From Siderastrea radians (taxonomy: Eukaryota; Cnidaria; Anthozoa; Scleractinia; Rhizangiidae), in assembly GCA_964017195.1 (NCBI GenBank), contig OZ024900.1:26868429-26932428 (forward strand): a DNA stretch of 64,000 nt, in the 5' to 3' direction. Each line of letters begins with the position of its first letter. The stretch's first letter is position 1. This document shows, piece after piece, positions 28,401 to 34,823 of this stretch. A model generated the notes under the pieces. That model searched no databases, was not told where the DNA came from, and saw nothing but the letters and a program-made list of their open reading frames with translations. The position numbers and the translations under genes are program-made.

Positions 28401-31400
28401 CTTTCCGAAGGAAGGCGCTTTTCATGCCAGCATATACAGAGGAATTTTTAAACCTCGCGTATACGATTACGTAATCGGGTATACGCGCATTTTAGCCCTC
28501 GTATATATGGGCCCTTGAAGGCCGCATATGTACGCGAGTTTTGAACGCGTATATGCGTTGAAAATGGCCGTATACGTGGGATAAAAGCCCATATATAAGA
28601 GATCTTAACAAGTATACGCAACAAAAAACCCACGTATATCGTGTCATAATTTTGAAACGAATGGCCAACCATAGGAGAGGAGCCACTGAACACATATTTA
28701 CGCTTCGGAATATTCTGGAGCAGTGCAATGAGTGACAGAGGGATATCTATGTAAACTTTTTGGATTTTGAGAAGGCCTTTGACAGCGTCCACAGAACCAG
28801 CTTGTGGAAAATACTCCGGCAGTACAGAATACCTCAGAAGATCGTCAACGTCATCACACTTTTTTACAACAATTTTACCTGTTGTGTGCAAAATTCCAGC
28901 TCAAGCTTTGCTGTCGAGTCGGGTGTTCACCAGGGTAGTGTTATGTCCTCCTTTCTATTCATACTGATTATTGATTGGATTATGAAGAATGGCACAGAGC
29001 AGGAGAGAACTGGCATTAGGTGGACACCAAGGTATGAGCCAGAACGCGAAGTTGCGACATTCTCGCGCTTCAGTGACAGACGCGACAGGAAAAGGTTGTA
29101 AAACATGACCATATTTGGAAATACCACGAAAATTTGCATGATTACCAGCTTCACGCTTGACTGACTTTGTGCTGTAATGCAACGTGCAGACCTTTTGTGA
29201 CCTTTTAATAAAAATGTCTAAGCGGAAAATCTCCAGCTATTTAGGTGGCGAAAGAAATGGAGAAACTGAAAAAGACAAAGTTCAGAACGACATGAGGGTT
29301 GAAGTAGCTGTAGGCGATGGTAATACGAATCCTAAAGTGGCAGTCGAAATGGCTAACAGAACACACGTGGTTGAGATACAAAAATCAAGCTATGTTTTGT
29401 CATTTTTGTCGCTTGGGTAAAAAGAACAACTCTAACCAGGCATTTATCATTGCGTGAACATCAAGATACCACCATGGAAGCTCCATTACGGCAGACCTTG
29501 GCTATAATGATAAAAAAATTTTGTCCCCCAATTGTTCCTGTTTGTCCCCTTCCAAAGGCCTTGAAGGGACAAATTGTCTCCTAAGGACGGAGATCTGGCT
29601 CAAACCCTGGGACACTGCTTACGAAGTTGGAAGACTTAGACTTTGCTGATGATATTGTTCTAGTATCGCATACACGGTCCCATTTATAACAGAAGAGTGT
29701 AAGGATCAACAAATAATTTAGCAGAAGCTGTTGGCCTAAAGATCAATATAGGCAAGACTAAAGTTATGTCCAATGAAACAACCAATGAGCCAATCTTCAT
29801 CAACAACCAACCATTGGACTATAAGGATCAGTTCACCTACCTTGGTAGCGTGGTAAGCATCAGTGGTGGGATGGAAGAGGACGTTACAGCACGCCTTGGG
29901 GAAGCAAGATCTGCCTTCACACGGTTGAAGCCTGTGTGGAAATCCAATGCCTACAGCCGCGCAACCAAGCTCAGGATATACAAAAGCAGTGTCCTACCCG
30001 TGCTATTATATGGCGCCGAATGCTGGAGAATGACTGCAAAAGATCTTAGTAGACTAAGCACCTTCCATACCACCCGCTTGCAGAGAATCATGAGGGTTTT
30101 CTGGCCGAACAGAATTTCCAATAGTGACCTCTTGGAAGCTACTAAGCAAGAACCAATGAATATTATTCTCAAGAGAAAGAGATGGTGGTGGGTTGGTCAC
30201 ACCCTGAGGATGGAACCATCAGCTCATGCCAGAATAGCCTTAACATGGACACCAGAGGGTAGAAGAAAGAGAGGGCGTCCAAGTAGCACATGGAGGAGGA
30301 CAATGTTGGGGGAATTGAAAGAAGCTGGAATGGTGTGGTGCGCAGCAGTGAAAAGAGCCCAGGACAGAGATGACTGGAGAAACCTAGTAGAGGCCTTATG
30401 TGCCACTCGGTATAAAGAGGATGAGTGAGTGAGTGAGAGAACATCACTGATGGCCTGTCACAGGCCAATGATTTTACTGGCTGATATGGAATGCGTGACA
30501 AGTGACACCGGAAGAGATATGGCGGTAGGGCTGTGACTCGCAGAAGAGGGGTTTTCGGGCAGGTGGTTTTTTACCGGCTCTCCCGGTCCTCTCCCCCTCA
30601 TTTTGTCACTCGCCCCAGACCGGTTTTCACATGTGTCCAAGATGGCGTCAGCGATCGCAAACTCCACGTTTTCCGGGGTTTTTCCGCGATAAAAACACCC
30701 ACATATCTGCCCGCAAGCAGGCTATTCAAATAGTTCAAGTTTCGTCATTAAGTATCTGACTAGTTTTCGAGATATTCGACATTATTTAAAATAAGGGGCT
30801 GTCCATTACCATTGTTATAGTGACAGCTGTTGCTAGGAAAACAATGAAAAAATAAACTTTGGTCATATGTTGAAAAGGTGGTATAGTATCATGGAATTCA
30901 AAGTTTATCTTCTATGCAAAATTTTGATTTCAAAAGATACACTCCAAGGCCAAAAAAACTGTTGCGAGCCTCCTTAAGATCCCTTACACTGAGAACAGGT
31001 AGGTGTCAATTTCATTGACAGCAAAAAGGGCATTGCCTGTGCACTCTAAGAGGCCTTCATGGTTACCTCCATGCATTCCTCCTTCACATAGGCCTTTATA
31101 AAACTTTAAGGGCATTGAGTATGCTTAGCTAGTGCCAGTCCCCAACCGCGCATTAAAAAGAAAAATCCCTAAAACTCTGAGGAAAGGAGGTAGAGTTCCG
31201 AGTTTTTTTGTGAAACGGATATAATTCAGCTTTGTTTATGATCTGACGCAAGCAATTACTGTAGTTATATTTACAAAGAAAAGAAAAATTAAGGTACAAA
31301 ATGTATAAATACCGCATTTTCTCGATTAAAGGCCGGGCCCCAAATAAATGCTGGGTATAAAAGAGAGAAATGTAAATAAGCCTCTCAGATGTTTATCTGT

Positions 31401-34400
31401 TGTATAATAAATGTAAGATTTAAGGGCAAGATACACGGCTGCCAAGAAAAACAAACAATAACCATTTCTTAAAAAAATGGCGGGCCCAAATAAACTGCTT
31501 ATTCAAACAACCGCTGGTTCCACCATGCCAAGTTTGAAATAAACACCGGGGGTGTTTAATTGAGAAAATACGGTATATGTACTTATGATGTCATAACTTC
31601 TATAATAATGTGACTTTCAAGAAATCGATGTGTCACATTTTGCATCTTTATGATTGTTAAATATTGGCACTGTTTTCAATCACCGAAACTGTATGTCGTT
31701 TGAGTTTTAGGCTTTTTTCCGCTCAGGTCACGTGACCTGCCAAATATGGCTGTGACTTGAAAATCCTGAACACCTTTCCCATGGAATAAACATGGCCAAG
31801 CAGCTTATCTGTGAAAGTTAGGGTTTACGGGATATGATGATGAGGAACTTTCCATAGCAACAATATGGTAGTTAAGAGTCTCCCCCTTAAACCTTCCTAG
31901 CTACCTCCCTTGCAAAGGTCTTCATGGTTACCTCTCTGTATTCCCCCCTTACAGAGGCCTTTATACTTCCCTCCCTGTATTACTCCCATACAGAGTCCTT
32001 CATGATTACCTCCCTGTGTTCCCCCCTTACAGAGGTCTTTATGGTTACCTCCCTGTATTCCTCCCTTACAGAGGTCTTTATGTGTTTATGGTTACCTCCC
32101 TGTATTCCCCCCTTACAGAGGTCTTTATGGTTACCTCCCTGTATTCCTCCCTTACAGAGGTCTTTATGTGTTTATGGTTACCTCCCTGTATTCCCCCCTT
32201 ACAGAGGTCTTTATGGTTACCTCCCTGTATTCCTCCCTTACAGAGGTCTTTATGGTTACCTCCCTGTATTCCCCCCTTACAGAGGTCTTTATGGTTACCT
32301 CCCTGTATTCCTCCCTTACAGAGGCCTTTATGTGTTTATGGTTACCTCCCTGTATTCCTCCCTTACAGAGGCCTTTATGTGTTTATGGTTACCTCCCTGT
32401 ATTCCAGATTTAAGCATAGTGGAAGGATTGCAATAACCCAGCCCTGTCCCCAAGAAAACCAGAGCCAAAACATAAGCCCTCTTTGTTCTCTCCCCCATAG
32501 AATATCTTCCCTGCTAGCAGAGGCCCCTTTTCTTTGTATTCGCTGAGCTGACGGATGGGACGAAAAGGGACCTCTGCCATGGGTCGAAACTCTCTTTGAT
32601 TCAACCGCCATCCATGGCCGTCCCTGTATTGTTTGCTGACCGTGACTTGAGCCCACTGTATCTCGTGCATTCCTTTACAGTTATTCCACTGTCATTTAGT
32701 GAGCCCGCATAGTACATGCCGTCCTGGAAAGAGAACTAAACTCGTGAAGAGTTACAACGTTTACTTTCTCTCGTTTTTGTTAACATGGACGACGGAAAGA
32801 TAAACAATCAGAAGAAGTCTAAGAAACACTCGACAAGTTAAGTAATGGAATTTAGAGCGAAGAAAACATCTGTCAAGGAGAAGGACAACCTTCCACCTCC
32901 AAAGATTTTGCGAGCTGCAGACTTTCTGTGAAATGCTCCAGCACTTCCACGAGTCTAGGGTAGAGTAAATTACACATTTGATTGTAAATTTGTATCGAAA
33001 TCGCTTTTTAATTGAGGGATTCTTCATATTCCTTACAGTTTTCGTAAAAGTTTTGAAAAATGTGCACAGTTCGCATCACCAAATGCTCTTCAAAATAACT
33101 TGCACATTGGGCGAATTCGCTTGCGCGTAGCTTCCCTCGAAGAAAGAATTGAACGCGTTTGGTTTTTAATAAATGTATTATTTAGAAAAGCTTACTGTCT
33201 CTTCTTCTGTGTACCTTCATTCATAAAATTTCGAAAAGTAGTAATCTGAACTAAACAGACAAATGCTCTGTTGTGGTTTGATTTCACACGCAAGACATGG
33301 GAAATCTCTTGCGGAAATTTTCAAAATTTTGACTTTGAGATTGTATTTTTGGCTAATTCTTAATTGACAACTGGTGTATTTTATTTAAAAGTAAGAAATT
33401 CTAACTATTCTAGATCAAGTGAGTGTTGTTTTTTCGAACCTATAAATTGTTCTTTCGTACTGCACATGGGTTGTTTATTACCAACTGCTAATTTAGTGAA
33501 GCGATCAGAAAACACGCAGCCTTCAATGGGTTAAATTCTCTTTGATTCCTGGAGTTGTGGTCATGTTAAAAAAGCTTCCTTGTCCAGATAACTTGAAATT
33601 AATACCGTAGATTAGACAACAACTATCTCTAGACAAACTGCCTACTTTTTTTAGGGTTTTGATGAACTCGCCATTCAGGACAACAAAACTGTGCAGGTGT
33701 TTTTTGGCGCGCTGGTTGAGAAAGGTGGGAGTCGTCAGCTGATCACGTGCTAAAAGCATCACGTGACGTTTCGGTCGCTAAGTAACCGTGGCGCATGCTC
33801 AACACAGTTCATTTCGACCCATGGCAGAGGTCCCTTTTCATCCAGTCCGTCAGCTCAGCGAATACAAAGGAAAAGGGGCCTCTGCTAGCAGGGAATAGAA
33901 TATCATGACCTTGAATACCCTACTATGAGAAAACTTTTGCCTTACTAAAGCGGGTGCCCAGGCCCCCTAATGCCTGAGCTTGTCTAATTAGAGGCTGTTT
34001 TCTGATTTATGGCCTTTGCGGGAGGCGTTTTTACTCCTTCCCCGCCTCCTTCCCATCCCCTCTCAACTCCCCTACTCTACGTTTTTGTTAATCCAAAATG
34101 GCGCACACACGAATTCTACCACTCGCCTGCTAAAAAGGGCCTGTACTGCAGGCTTAGTAAACAAAAAAAGACTGCTCACCTCTTGGATGACTTGTTTTCT
34201 TTGTGACATCACAGGACCCGTGAAAAGGTCAGAAATCTCGCTCAGATCCAACACATACTCCCCAATAGCTACACCAATGCGACGCCTTGGCTTCAAGTGG
34301 AAGAATATAACCCCAAGTCAGTGCCAAGAAACTACAGCTATTTGGAAATCATTCCAACGTACTCACATCATCTGATGTAGAAAATACTCCATACGGAAGA

Positions 34401-34447
34401 TTTTGAATTGGAAAATGATTGTCTGGAGAAATTTGGATGAAGGACAT
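1343..34447 (-). CDS. FAH: Fumarylacetoacetase, 5' part (coding exons 1-7; remainder off the left edge)
   Basis: Seen: seven spliced minus-strand exons with GT/AG borders and consistent phases (34447-34367, 34290-34180, 21486-21400, 20648-20614, 18268-18219, 3315-3225, 1440-1343) give 184 codons that align end to end with the N-terminal half of animal fumarylacetoacetase. They start [15 protein letters not shown] and reach [15 protein letters not shown]. Family knowledge: FAH is a cytosolic homodimeric hydrolase that splits fumarylacetoacetate into fumarate and acetoacetate, the last step of tyrosine catabolism. By position in the spliced protein, metal ligand D126, catalytic H133 and substrate-contact residues Y128, R142 and Y159 are all present. 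The C-terminal half, with the other metal ligands, must lie left of position 1; I saw no further exon in 1-1342. Introns 2 (12.7 kb) and 5 (14.9 kb) are swollen by transposons, while intron 1 is only 76 bp. The coding exons themselves show no damage. Confidence 0.95.
1441..3224. other. FAH intron 6 with a diverged interspersed repeat around 1850-2340
   Basis: No exon. The part 1850-2340 has repeated phrases such as GTCTAGAATAGGGTATC and GTCTAGTATAGG, and ends in a C-rich run next to CCCGGG at 2313-2328. It resembles the C-rich repeat at 26220-26520 and is probably an unclassified interspersed repeat. Confidence 0.35.
3225..3315 (-). CDS. FAH: FAH coding exon 6 (catalytic histidine)
   Basis: 91 bp, entered in phase 1 and left in phase 2. 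Acceptor AG at 3317-3316, donor GTAAGG at 3224-3219. It encodes [17 protein letters not shown] and ALMPNW: metal ligand D126, substrate contact Y128, catalytic H133 and R142. Confidence 0.96.
3983..7920 (+). mobile_element. Gypsy (Ty3-type) LTR retrotransposon, degraded copy 1
   Basis: Seen in order: a primer-binding-site-like TGGTGGCAGTGG at 3983; a SINE insertion; gag-like fragments from about 4750; a zinc knuckle ([14 protein letters not shown]) near 5190-5240; a protease-like segment near 5400; a reverse-transcriptase region from about 6300 with [10 protein letters not shown], the active-site box altered to YLND near 6700, and an RNase H motif (YTDAS) near 7120. The frames are broken by many stops and shifts, and no integrase was found. 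Family: Metaviridae-type retrotransposon. The copy is dead and lies in FAH intron 5, antisense to FAH. The LTRs could not be delimited. Confidence 0.8.
4456..4728 (+). mobile_element. tRNA-derived SINE with 7-bp target duplication
   Basis: Box A TGGCGCAGTGG at 4469-4479 and box B GGTTCGACTCC at 4512-4522 form an RNA polymerase III promoter of tRNA type. A body of about 170 bp and an ATTT-rich tail follow. Direct repeats TTACTGG at 4449-4455 and 4729-4735 mark the insertion into the Gypsy copy, so the SINE is younger than that element. Confidence 0.92.
7925..8012. repeat. GC-rich hairpin between Gypsy and BEL remnants
   Basis: An imperfect inverted repeat: CCTCTCCATGCTCCGGCCG pairs with a CGGCCGGAGCACGTAGAGG arm. 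It is far more GC-rich than its surroundings. Function unknown; possibly a small foldback repeat. Confidence 0.5.
8055..11180 (-). mobile_element. BEL/Pao LTR retrotransposon, degraded internal part
   Basis: Minus-strand fragments in the order expected of BEL/Pao pol: a cysteine/histidine-rich gag end (about 11132-10854), an aspartic protease whose DTG-like site reads WDKAAAISF (about 10800), linker fragments, a reverse transcriptase core with YMDD at about 9519-9508, an RNase H-side segment containing [15 protein letters not shown] (about 8560), and a pre-integrase segment ending near 8055. Integrase, 3' LTR and intact frames are missing. Sequence at 13036-13227 may be its upstream gag, displaced by the LINE insertion. 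Confidence 0.8.
9649..9669. repeat. (AT)n microsatellite
   Basis: A run of about ten AT dinucleotides within the BEL/Pao remnant. Confidence 0.9.
11249..13024 (-). mobile_element. 5'-truncated L1/Tx1-like LINE with 11-bp target duplication
   Basis: The direct repeat CTATGGCTCTC at 11238-11248 and 13025-13035 exactly flanks the element. The 3' end (left side, minus strand) carries AATAAA followed by GGTTTTT, and the 5' end is cut inside the reverse transcriptase. It lies in FAH intron 5, within the BEL/Pao remnant and in the same orientation as FAH. The open frame is undamaged, so the insertion is comparatively recent. Confidence 0.92.
11420..13018 (-). CDS. LINE ORF2 C-terminal part (RT thumb and CCHC region), uninterrupted
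   Basis: 532 codons without a stop. The frame starts just after the RT active site with [14 protein letters not shown] and KILGIYF, continues through the RT thumb ([23 protein letters not shown]), and ends with a zinc-binding-like [18 protein letters not shown], the layout of L1/Tx1-clade ORF2 proteins. The listed start is only the first methionine after the truncation point at 13024, not a real initiation site. Endonuclease and RT catalytic residues are missing, so the copy cannot be active. Confidence 0.88.
   Translation of the reverse strand: MLLENFGNISGLKINKEKTEAYWLGSLHAAPENIGISTVNKPMKILGIYFTYDWQKYQEFNFESIIKSIKKSINLWNWRNLTLLGRIQIIKTYAMPKFMFRAAQIPLTKDIIKEINTVLFQFVWRGRKDKIKRLSLIGDYKDGGLRMPHVESLIKAQRIICLKKYLDGNKSTWKLFLDHYLRDYGGSFLLKCNYDVSDLPRCLPKFYRECLCEWSSHNADSSCVSSPSQVLNEIIWNNKSIRRDGRPLYRNKIKNKGILRLGDILTLRDYKLKSWDQMKKNGITNAEYFLLMGIYNAIPKDWINLLRTQSNSSNVASSNDNADPPDTSLPSSSRGVYWDLVEKIKIAPTAESKYEEIFSAHDLRWEQFYLLPRKATLDSKTREFQYKLLHRIIYTNKILYKMGLVPSPMCSFCGNMEESPEHLFIYCDISKHFWSSLTEWLNEFGFDVRYLSTFDIAFGLTSKDSLLLNHVIILGKYIIHQSRSLNIKPTLTLLKAKIRSTYQIESLITKNNEDSKIYKKKWQKLLPFVDSP
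13036..13800. other. Possible BEL gag remnant and Gypsy 5' LTR region
   Basis: 13036-13227 is open on the minus strand and may continue the BEL gag interrupted by the LINE. From about 13545 to 13802 the sequence could be the 5' LTR of Gypsy copy 2 (starts TGTAATAGG, ends TTTACA before the primer site), but no 3' LTR copy was found to confirm this. Confidence 0.3.
13804..17230 (+). mobile_element. Gypsy (Ty3-type) LTR retrotransposon, degraded copy 2
   Basis: A primer-binding-site-like TGGTGGCAGCAGTGGGA at 13804 is followed by a gag fragment with [10 protein letters not shown] (about 14310), a zinc knuckle [15 protein letters not shown] that has lost its last cysteine (about 14650), protease VDTG followed at once by a stop at 14911, reverse transcriptase with [14 protein letters not shown] and YLDD at 15819-15830, an RNase H segment (about 16250) and integrase pieces (about 16690-17200). 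A frameshift near 15765 and several deletions and stops break it. It is a dead copy in FAH intron 5, antisense to FAH, and better preserved than copy 1. Confidence 0.85.
15769..16230 (+). pseudogene. Gypsy reverse transcriptase fragment with YLDD
   Basis: The longest open piece of Gypsy copy 2 holds the catalytic YLDD, PSKCFLL, LGHVIS and [14 protein letters not shown], the palm-thumb part of Ty3-type RT. The upstream fingers (LDLASGYW) are in another frame because of a frameshift near 15765. Confidence 0.85.
17231..18218. other. FAH intron 5, no recognised feature
   Basis: AT-rich sequence between Gypsy copy 2 and FAH exon 5. A 101-codon open frame at 17442-17747 has no recognisable motif and no coding context. 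Confidence 0.4.
18219..18268 (-). CDS. FAH: FAH coding exon 5
   Basis: 50 bp, entered in phase 2 and left in phase 1. Acceptor AG at 18270-18269, donor GTATGT at 18218-18213. It encodes [16 protein letters not shown], matching the family segment just before the catalytic GDYTDFY motif. Confidence 0.92.
18269..20613. other. FAH intron 4, no recognised feature
   Basis: No transposon coding sequence recognised. There is a C run near 20223-20234 and a few short open frames without family features. Confidence 0.45.
20614..20648 (-). CDS. FAH: FAH coding exon 4 (35 bp microexon)
   Basis: 11 codons plus 2 bases ([11 protein letters not shown]). Acceptor AG at 20650-20649; donor GTACAT at 20613-20608, weaker than the others. 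Short, but it is the only piece found that joins phase 0 of exon 3 to phase 2 of exon 5, and its LRD pattern matches the family at this point. Confidence 0.82.
21400..21486 (-). CDS. FAH: FAH coding exon 3
   Basis: 29 codons, phase 0 at both ends. Acceptor AG at 21488-21487 and donor GTAAGT at 21399-21394. The peptide begins [16 protein letters not shown], the helical segment that follows the FAH N-terminal barrel. Confidence 0.95.
22184..22482 (+). pseudogene. RecQ-like helicase fragment (Kolobok-associated)
   Basis: The open frame from 22184 contains the RecQ motif 0/I region: [20 protein letters not shown] followed by Walker A LPTGFGKS (about 22340-22370). It breaks near 22420; the next frame continues with [14 protein letters not shown], which fits the conserved region after motif Ia. 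The helicase stops there, so only the start of the ATPase domain remains. Transposon-borne rather than a host RecQ gene, judging by its position inside the TTAA-flanked element. Confidence 0.78.
22483..23590. other. Kolobok interior without recognised coding sequence
   Basis: Between the helicase fragment and the LINE. There is a short internal repeat of CTTCGGA-type words at 22855-22925 (ATCTTCGGACGTCTTCGG). Nothing else recognised. Confidence 0.4.
23601..24648 (+). pseudogene. RTE-like LINE ORF, segment 1
   Basis: Open pieces with [16 protein letters not shown] (about 23825-23875) and, after a stop, [17 protein letters not shown] and [19 protein letters not shown] (about 24200-24380). These are the conserved linker and first RT motif of RTE-type LINEs. 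The segment ends with EKAGFTSGR at the insertion point of the 4.0 kb element. Confidence 0.82.
24951..25208 (+). pseudogene. First-exon-like frame in the left arm of the 4.0 kb element
   Basis: 86 codons from ATG ([18 protein letters not shown]) to CACAG followed by GTGAGA, a good splice donor. A second copy, reverse-complemented and carrying a stop near its start, lies at about 28110-28375 in the right arm. I do not recognise the family. It is probably the 5' exon of the transposon's own gene, kept because it lies inside the arms. Confidence 0.55.
26210..26520. repeat. C/G-rich interspersed repeat inside the 4.0 kb element
   Basis: Starts GGGGGGTACTCCC, has repeated phrases (AAAGGGTAGGG, AAAGGGGTGC, AAAGGGTAAGGG) and ends AACCCCCCCGGGG. 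It resembles the repeat at 1850-2340 and is unclassified. Confidence 0.4.
27320..27529. mobile_element. piggyBac-type MITE (TTAA/CCCTTTC)
   Basis: The terminal inverted repeat CCCTTTCACTCCCA (27320) pairs with TGGGAGTGAAAGGG (ending 27529). It is flanked by TTAA on the left (27316-27319) and TTGA, a decayed TTAA, on the right. 210 bp, non-coding. CCC ends with a TTAA target are typical of piggyBac. Confidence 0.8.
28680..29027 (+). pseudogene. RTE-like LINE ORF, segment 2 (RT palm)
   Basis: Resumes with [17 protein letters not shown], a stop, then [14 protein letters not shown] and [15 protein letters not shown] motifs including the catalytic DFEKAFD aspartate. It ends at GIRWT, where a 582-bp element is inserted. 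Confidence 0.85.
29028..29609. mobile_element. Short TIR element inserted in the RTE LINE
   Basis: The ends CAAGGTATGAGCCAGA and TCTGGCTCAAACCCTG are imperfect complements. GGACAC at 29022-29027 and 29610-29615 is the target duplication. Removing the element restores the LINE frame across [18 protein letters not shown] 69-codon frame at 29211-29420 ([12 protein letters not shown]) resembles a transposase N-terminus of hAT type but goes no further. Probably a non-autonomous hAT-like element, though a 6-bp rather than 8-bp duplication leaves this open. Confidence 0.75.
29616..30428 (+). pseudogene. RTE-like LINE ORF, segment 3 (FADD box to C-terminus)
   Basis: Begins in the frame of segment 2 with [13 protein letters not shown] (catalytic FADD), then [42 protein letters not shown] and the arginine-rich C-terminal [15 protein letters not shown] 220-codon stretch from 29766 is uninterrupted. 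A frameshift lies upstream, near 29690. Confidence 0.87.
31312..31573. mobile_element. TA-flanked MITE
   Basis: The left end CCGCATTTTCTCGATTAAAG pairs with CTTTAATTGAGAAAATACGG-like sequence at the right end. TA flanks both sides (31310-31311 and 31574-31575). 262 bp, non-coding; of Tc1/mariner type by its TA target. Confidence 0.78.
31916..32405 (+). repeat. Minisatellite of 39-bp and 47-bp units
   Basis: About twelve units of TACCTCCCTGTATTCC...TTACAGAGGTCTTTATGGT. The basic unit is 39 bp; four units carry an 8-bp extension (GTGTTTAT) and are 47 bp. Units with CCCCCC and CCTCCC alternate, giving an 86-bp higher-order pattern in part. Since 39 is divisible by three, the array yields long open frames in several frames; these are not genes. 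One isolated diverged unit lies at about 31050-31100. Confidence 0.93.
32507..33895. mobile_element. Mutator-like (MULE) non-autonomous element, 9-bp target duplication
   Basis: Terminal inverted repeats of about 90 bp start TTCCCTGCTAGCAGAGGCC and end with the complement. TAGAATATC occurs at 32498-32506 and 33896-33904, a perfect 9-bp duplication. 1389 bp without a transposase. Long TIRs with 9-bp duplications point to the Mutator superfamily. It lies in FAH intron 2. Confidence 0.85.
33905..34179. other. FAH intron 2, start, no recognised feature
   Basis: Holds a C/T-rich stretch at 34030-34075 and a short hairpin near 34133-34155 (GCCTGCTAAAAAGGGCC). No gene. Confidence 0.4.
34180..34290 (-). 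CDS. FAH: FAH coding exon 2
   Basis: 37 codons, phase 0 at both ends. Acceptor AG at 34292-34291 and donor GTGAGC at 34179-34174. The peptide contains [14 protein letters not shown] and DLFTGPV, characteristic of the FAH N-terminal domain. Confidence 0.95.
34367..34447 (-). CDS. FAH: FAH coding exon 1
   Basis: 27 codons from ATG (A at 34447) to the donor GTGAGT at 34366-34361, ending in phase 0. The peptide has the FAH N-terminal pattern [12 protein letters not shown]. This start is chosen because it matches the family N-terminus exactly; longer open frames across this stretch are in other frames. Confidence 0.93.
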
Positions 34448-34823
34448 TTTTTACCACGTTGTGAATTTCGGAAGAAACGGAAAGGGAGAGAGGGGATCTG
34501 GGCCTAAGATCATTGATCATTCTGGTTTCCAGGATGGCCGCAACCAAACTCCAAAGTGACTTTCTCTTCCTTTCGCTGTGTGCCATTTTTCTTGAGCCGT
34601 CAACATTATATATTTTTATAACGGTAACTTCTTCCGTTTTGAAAGTTACAACGTAATGAAATGTACTTGGATAAAGATTTCTCGCTCGCGAGAGCTGGCT
34701 GTAAATTGAATACGCGCGTCATTTCCCTTTGTTCTTGCAGCATGTGGTCACGTGGGCTGTCTGTCTGAATTAGCGACGTCTGGTAAGCGACTTCGCTTAT
34801 CGTCTATCAATTTCGCCCGTAAA
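34448..34823. promoter_or_regulatory. Bidirectional promoter between FAH and the TGF-beta type I receptor gene
   Basis: The ATG of FAH (minus) and of the receptor (plus) are 376 bp apart and diverge. The interval must hold both 5' UTRs and both core promoters unless upstream non-coding exons exist. Visible elements: an AT-rich TATATATTTTTATAA stretch at about 34606-34620 that could serve as a TATA box on either strand, and a YY1-like AGGATGGCCGC at about 34530. No transposon sequence was recognised in the interval. Promoter function is inferred from gene layout only. Confidence 0.7.

Larger units (their letters stand above)
24649..28673. mobile_element. Palindromic DNA transposon, 4.0 kb, 6-bp target duplication
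   Basis: The ends TATGGTTGGCCATTCG and CGAATGGCCAACCATA are perfect complements, and GGAGAG at 24643-24648 and 28674-28679 is the target duplication inside the LINE. The inverted arms run about 580 bp each (24649-25231 and 28078-28673). Both arms carry the same start codon and first-exon sequence followed by a GTGAG donor (24951-25208 on the left; degenerate on the right). The middle has no transposase. The superfamily is not certain: a 6-bp duplication would suit IS3EU-type elements among others. Confidence 0.85.
23590..30440 (+). mobile_element. RTE-like non-LTR retrotransposon, 5'-truncated, split by two insertions
   Basis: Three segments read as one LINE ORF once the insertions are skipped: 23600-24648 (region between endonuclease and RT, then the RT start), 28680-29027 (RT fingers/palm) and 29616-30428 (FADD box to C-terminus). 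The 3' end runs into GATGAGTGAGTGAGTGAG at about 30420-30437, a short tandem tail typical of RTE-type LINEs. Stops and frameshifts are present (for example a stop after LEQCNE near 28735), so the copy is dead. No endonuclease domain remains. Confidence 0.82.
21559..30973. mobile_element. Kolobok-like DNA transposon (TTAA target site), 9.4 kb with nested insertions
   Basis: The termini are inverted: 21559-21805 matches the reverse complement of about 30735-30973 (starting GGAGGMTCRCAACAG, including CCTAGCAACAGCTGTCACC). TTAA flanks both ends (21555-21558 and 30974-30977). An inner 34-bp inverted match (CCCGAAAACCCCTCTTCTGC at about 22079 and its complement at about 30540) lies further in. The left side keeps a RecQ-like helicase fragment. 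TTAA duplication plus a RecQ helicase is the combination known for Kolobok-H elements; no Kolobok transposase was found. It sits in FAH intron 2 and hosts the RTE LINE and its own insertions. Confidence 0.82.

Noticed and set aside
31924..32546. Long plus-strand open frames (170 and 176 codons) with repeats [12 protein letters not shown] / [13 protein letters not shown]
   Set aside because: They are readings of one 39/47-bp minisatellite in different frames; all frames are open because the unit is a multiple of three.
34368..34586. 72-codon minus-strand frame over FAH exon 1
   Set aside because: Different frame from the FAH exon; the true frame there is only 27 codons and starts at 34447.
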